DNA of 64,000 nt from Legionella parisiensis (GTDB lineage Bacteria > Pseudomonadota > Gammaproteobacteria > Legionellales > Legionellaceae). Under the pieces are notes generated by a model. The model searched no databases and had not been told where the DNA came from. It worked only from the letters and a program-made list of their open reading frames with translations. The DNA lies in contig NZ_LNYQ01000012.1 of NCBI RefSeq assembly GCF_001467945.1, positions 248,001 through 312,000 on the forward strand, in the 5' to 3' direction. Positions 62,297 through 64,000 of this stretch are shown here, one piece after another (the stretch's first letter is position 1; every line of letters starts with the position of its first letter). The position numbers and the translations under genes are program-made.

Positions 62297-64000
62297 ATGC
62301 AATCAAAACAAGCAATACGCAGGTTTCATCGCTTTGAGAAAAAGAAAAGGTTAAGATGGCTAATCAATAATGAGTATCAAAAAGCGCAAGAGTCTACGCC
62401 GGCAAATCTCTATGAGAGAATTCAAGTAAACGATGCTATCAAGCAATTACCAGAATTACTGAGTTGTTTAAATAATAGGGAAAAACTTAAACAATTTCTT
62501 GCCACACGCTGGCAGAACATTAAAAAAACCTATCTAAGTTATACTTCAACACCTAATTCTCCGATGACAAAAATTTGTTGTGAAGTGGCGAATTATTTAG
62601 CGGAGCAGTCACAACTTTTATCCCCCAATTCTGCTGTCCCTGCTTTATTGTACTTGATGCCTTTCGTGAACTGTTCCTCAGATAGTCAGTATAACTATAT
62701 TGAAATAAACAGCTATGTCGACGTAAGAAAATTAGCCCTAACCGACATAATAAAATTTTATATTATTATTACTACTGATCATAATGAAGATTGGCTTATT
62801 CCCATATCCTTACTAAAGCATATAGATATATCTACATCAGAGGAACTTGTAGAGAAGATTTTAATTAATCCTTTCACAGGAAAACGTCTTTCGCAAAAGG
62901 ATATAGAGCGACTTACCCATCATTCAGAGATTACAGATGTGCTTATGAAATCGTATTCGCGGTTTCGTTTTTTTTCTAAGAAGTCCTCATCACTTTATAG
63001 TGCCATAGAGTTTTTAATCGAGGGTTTACGAGGAGGGGGAGAGCATGCTCTTGTTCACGGAGGAGAAAATGGCTTTGCTGGTATCAAGGCATACCTTGCT
63101 TTAGAGCAGTTTCGCAACTATTGGAAAACACTTTCGGTGGAGCAACAAAAAAAAGCCAGAGGAAATCGTAAATTAAATAGTGCTCTAACCGAGGCTATAC
63201 TGAACCCGAGTTGGAGAGATAGCTGTGTTGAATCACTTGCAGAGTTTTTGACGAGAGCACTTGCAGACGATAAAGGAGAGCTAACTTCTATTTGCTTGGA
63301 TAAGACAAAAATAGATTCCTTATTGGTGACTTATAAGGAAGACTTTGATCTGTATAAGAAATCATTAGAGGATGCCCTCGATAAGAGAGTAGCATATGAT
63401 GGCAGGGAGATTCTTCCACTCTCCTCGTCTCAAGTAATGGAGATAGATAAAAATTCGATTCAAAATTCTCAGGATGTTTTAATCTTACTCAAAGATCTTG
63501 ATCTGAGAAGTATTTCAAAACTCTGTAAACGATTTAAGAAAACAATCGCTGCATCCATTGGGAACCTCAATGGCTTAGCGGAGGTTCTTATTGGGCTAAA
63601 TGAAGAGCAAATTTTTATTTTAACTCGAATAATGGCTCATCGATTCACTAAGCGACTTAATTCTGATGAATTTATAGCGCTTATAGATTTTCTTAATGAA
63701 GAAAGAGCGAATGCATTTCTTCAAGGTTTAGGCAAAAGAGTATTGAACTATATGAAATTCAATGATGAAGATTTTATGAGCCTTCAACCAAGCAAAAGAA
63801 TAATTGTGTGGAATAATATTCATAAAGAATTGCTCTCTCTTTCGATAAGCATTTCCGCCATACAAGAAATAGCCAGTGCGCTCCCTCTACAACAAAGAGG
63901 TATCTATTTCAATAATGTGAAAAATAAACTAATTGAACTGTCAACGGACCTTTTATGCTGCTTTCACATTTTAAATCTTCTTTCAGAAGAACATCAAAAG
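62297..64000 (+). CDS. Large helical-repeat protein, truncated by window edge
   Basis: An open frame of 568 codons with no stop runs to the right edge, so the gene is partial. No signal peptide or membrane span. Basic N-terminus (QSKQAIRRFHRFEKKKRLRW), a middle region with NPFTGKRLSQKDIERL and LRGGGEHALVHGGENGFAG, and from about residue 400 leucine-rich helical units (LAEVLIGLNEEQIFILTRIM, FIALIDFLNEERANAFLQGL) resembling solenoid repeats of large Legionella effectors. No clear ribosome-binding site at the chosen ATG. Family unknown. Confidence 0.7.
   Translation, partial: MQSKQAIRRFHRFEKKKRLRWLINNEYQKAQESTPANLYERIQVNDAIKQLPELLSCLNNREKLKQFLATRWQNIKKTYLSYTSTPNSPMTKICCEVANYLAEQSQLLSPNSAVPALLYLMPFVNCSSDSQYNYIEINSYVDVRKLALTDIIKFYIIITTDHNEDWLIPISLLKHIDISTSEELVEKILINPFTGKRLSQKDIERLTHHSEITDVLMKSYSRFRFFSKKSSSLYSAIEFLIEGLRGGGEHALVHGGENGFAGIKAYLALEQFRNYWKTLSVEQQKKARGNRKLNSALTEAILNPSWRDSCVESLAEFLTRALADDKGELTSICLDKTKIDSLLVTYKEDFDLYKKSLEDALDKRVAYDGREILPLSSSQVMEIDKNSIQNSQDVLILLKDLDLRSISKLCKRFKKTIAASIGNLNGLAEVLIGLNEEQIFILTRIMAHRFTKRLNSDEFIALIDFLNEERANAFLQGLGKRVLNYMKFNDEDFMSLQPSKRIIVWNNIHKELLSLSISISAIQEIASALPLQQRGIYFNNVKNKLIELSTDLLCCFHILNLLSEEHQK

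Overview
The window looks like the replication-origin region of a Legionella species, probably not L. pneumophila itself. The evidence is the gene order dnaA-dnaN-recF-gyrB on one side and rpmH-rnpA-yidD-yidC-mnmE on the other. Between hflX/hfq and gyrB lies a polyamine operon that, from memory, is also found next to the effector gene ravA in L. pneumophila. The window is AT-rich and carries eukaryotic-like proteins (ankyrin repeats, a RasGEF-like domain, ADP-ribosyltransferase-like motifs, an S28 peptidase) typical of Dot/Icm effector-bearing Legionellaceae. No homology search was possible, so names rest on recognisable motifs, length and gene order.

Layout: 0.3-4.1 kb holds two secreted-type peptidases (an M4 metalloprotease and an S28 serine peptidase) flanking a decayed copy of a gene that is intact at 18.5 kb. 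4.2-9.4 kb holds two unknown genes, a pirin and a tandem pair of paralogues with an R-STS-E ADP-ribosyltransferase signature. 9.5-12.5 kb has tdk, a TlpA-like thioredoxin, hflX and hfq. 12.9-17.8 kb has a ravA-like gene followed by aguB-speA-aguA, a complete arginine to agmatine to N-carbamoylputrescine to putrescine route. 18.5-26.4 kb has an Lcl_C/DUF1566-like protein and then gyrB, recF, dnaN and dnaA on the minus strand.

26.4-32.1 kb holds the likely oriC, a membrane protein gene inserted between dnaA and rpmH, and the rpmH-rnpA-yidD-yidC-mnmE run. Two ParB-binding parS sequences sit at the 3' end of recF and inside recF. 32.3-39.1 kb has an effector-like membrane protein, rsmI, and the lpoA-yraN-diaA-BON-BON cluster. 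39.6-47.0 kb has gloA and the full F1Fo ATP synthase operon atpIBEFHAGDC behind a consensus-like promoter.

47.2-64.0 kb is an accessory region rich in probable effectors. It contains a nitrilase-like/ankyrin protein with a repeated C-terminal module, an AnkH-like cysteine-protease/ankyrin protein, a RasGEF-like protein and a protein with a duplicated N-terminal module. The last two each have a PmrA-box-like tandem repeat upstream. A large helical-repeat ORF runs off the right edge. A CHASE3-PAS-GAF-GGDEF diguanylate cyclase and parC lie among them. No tRNA, rRNA, CRISPR array, transposase or prophage was recognised.
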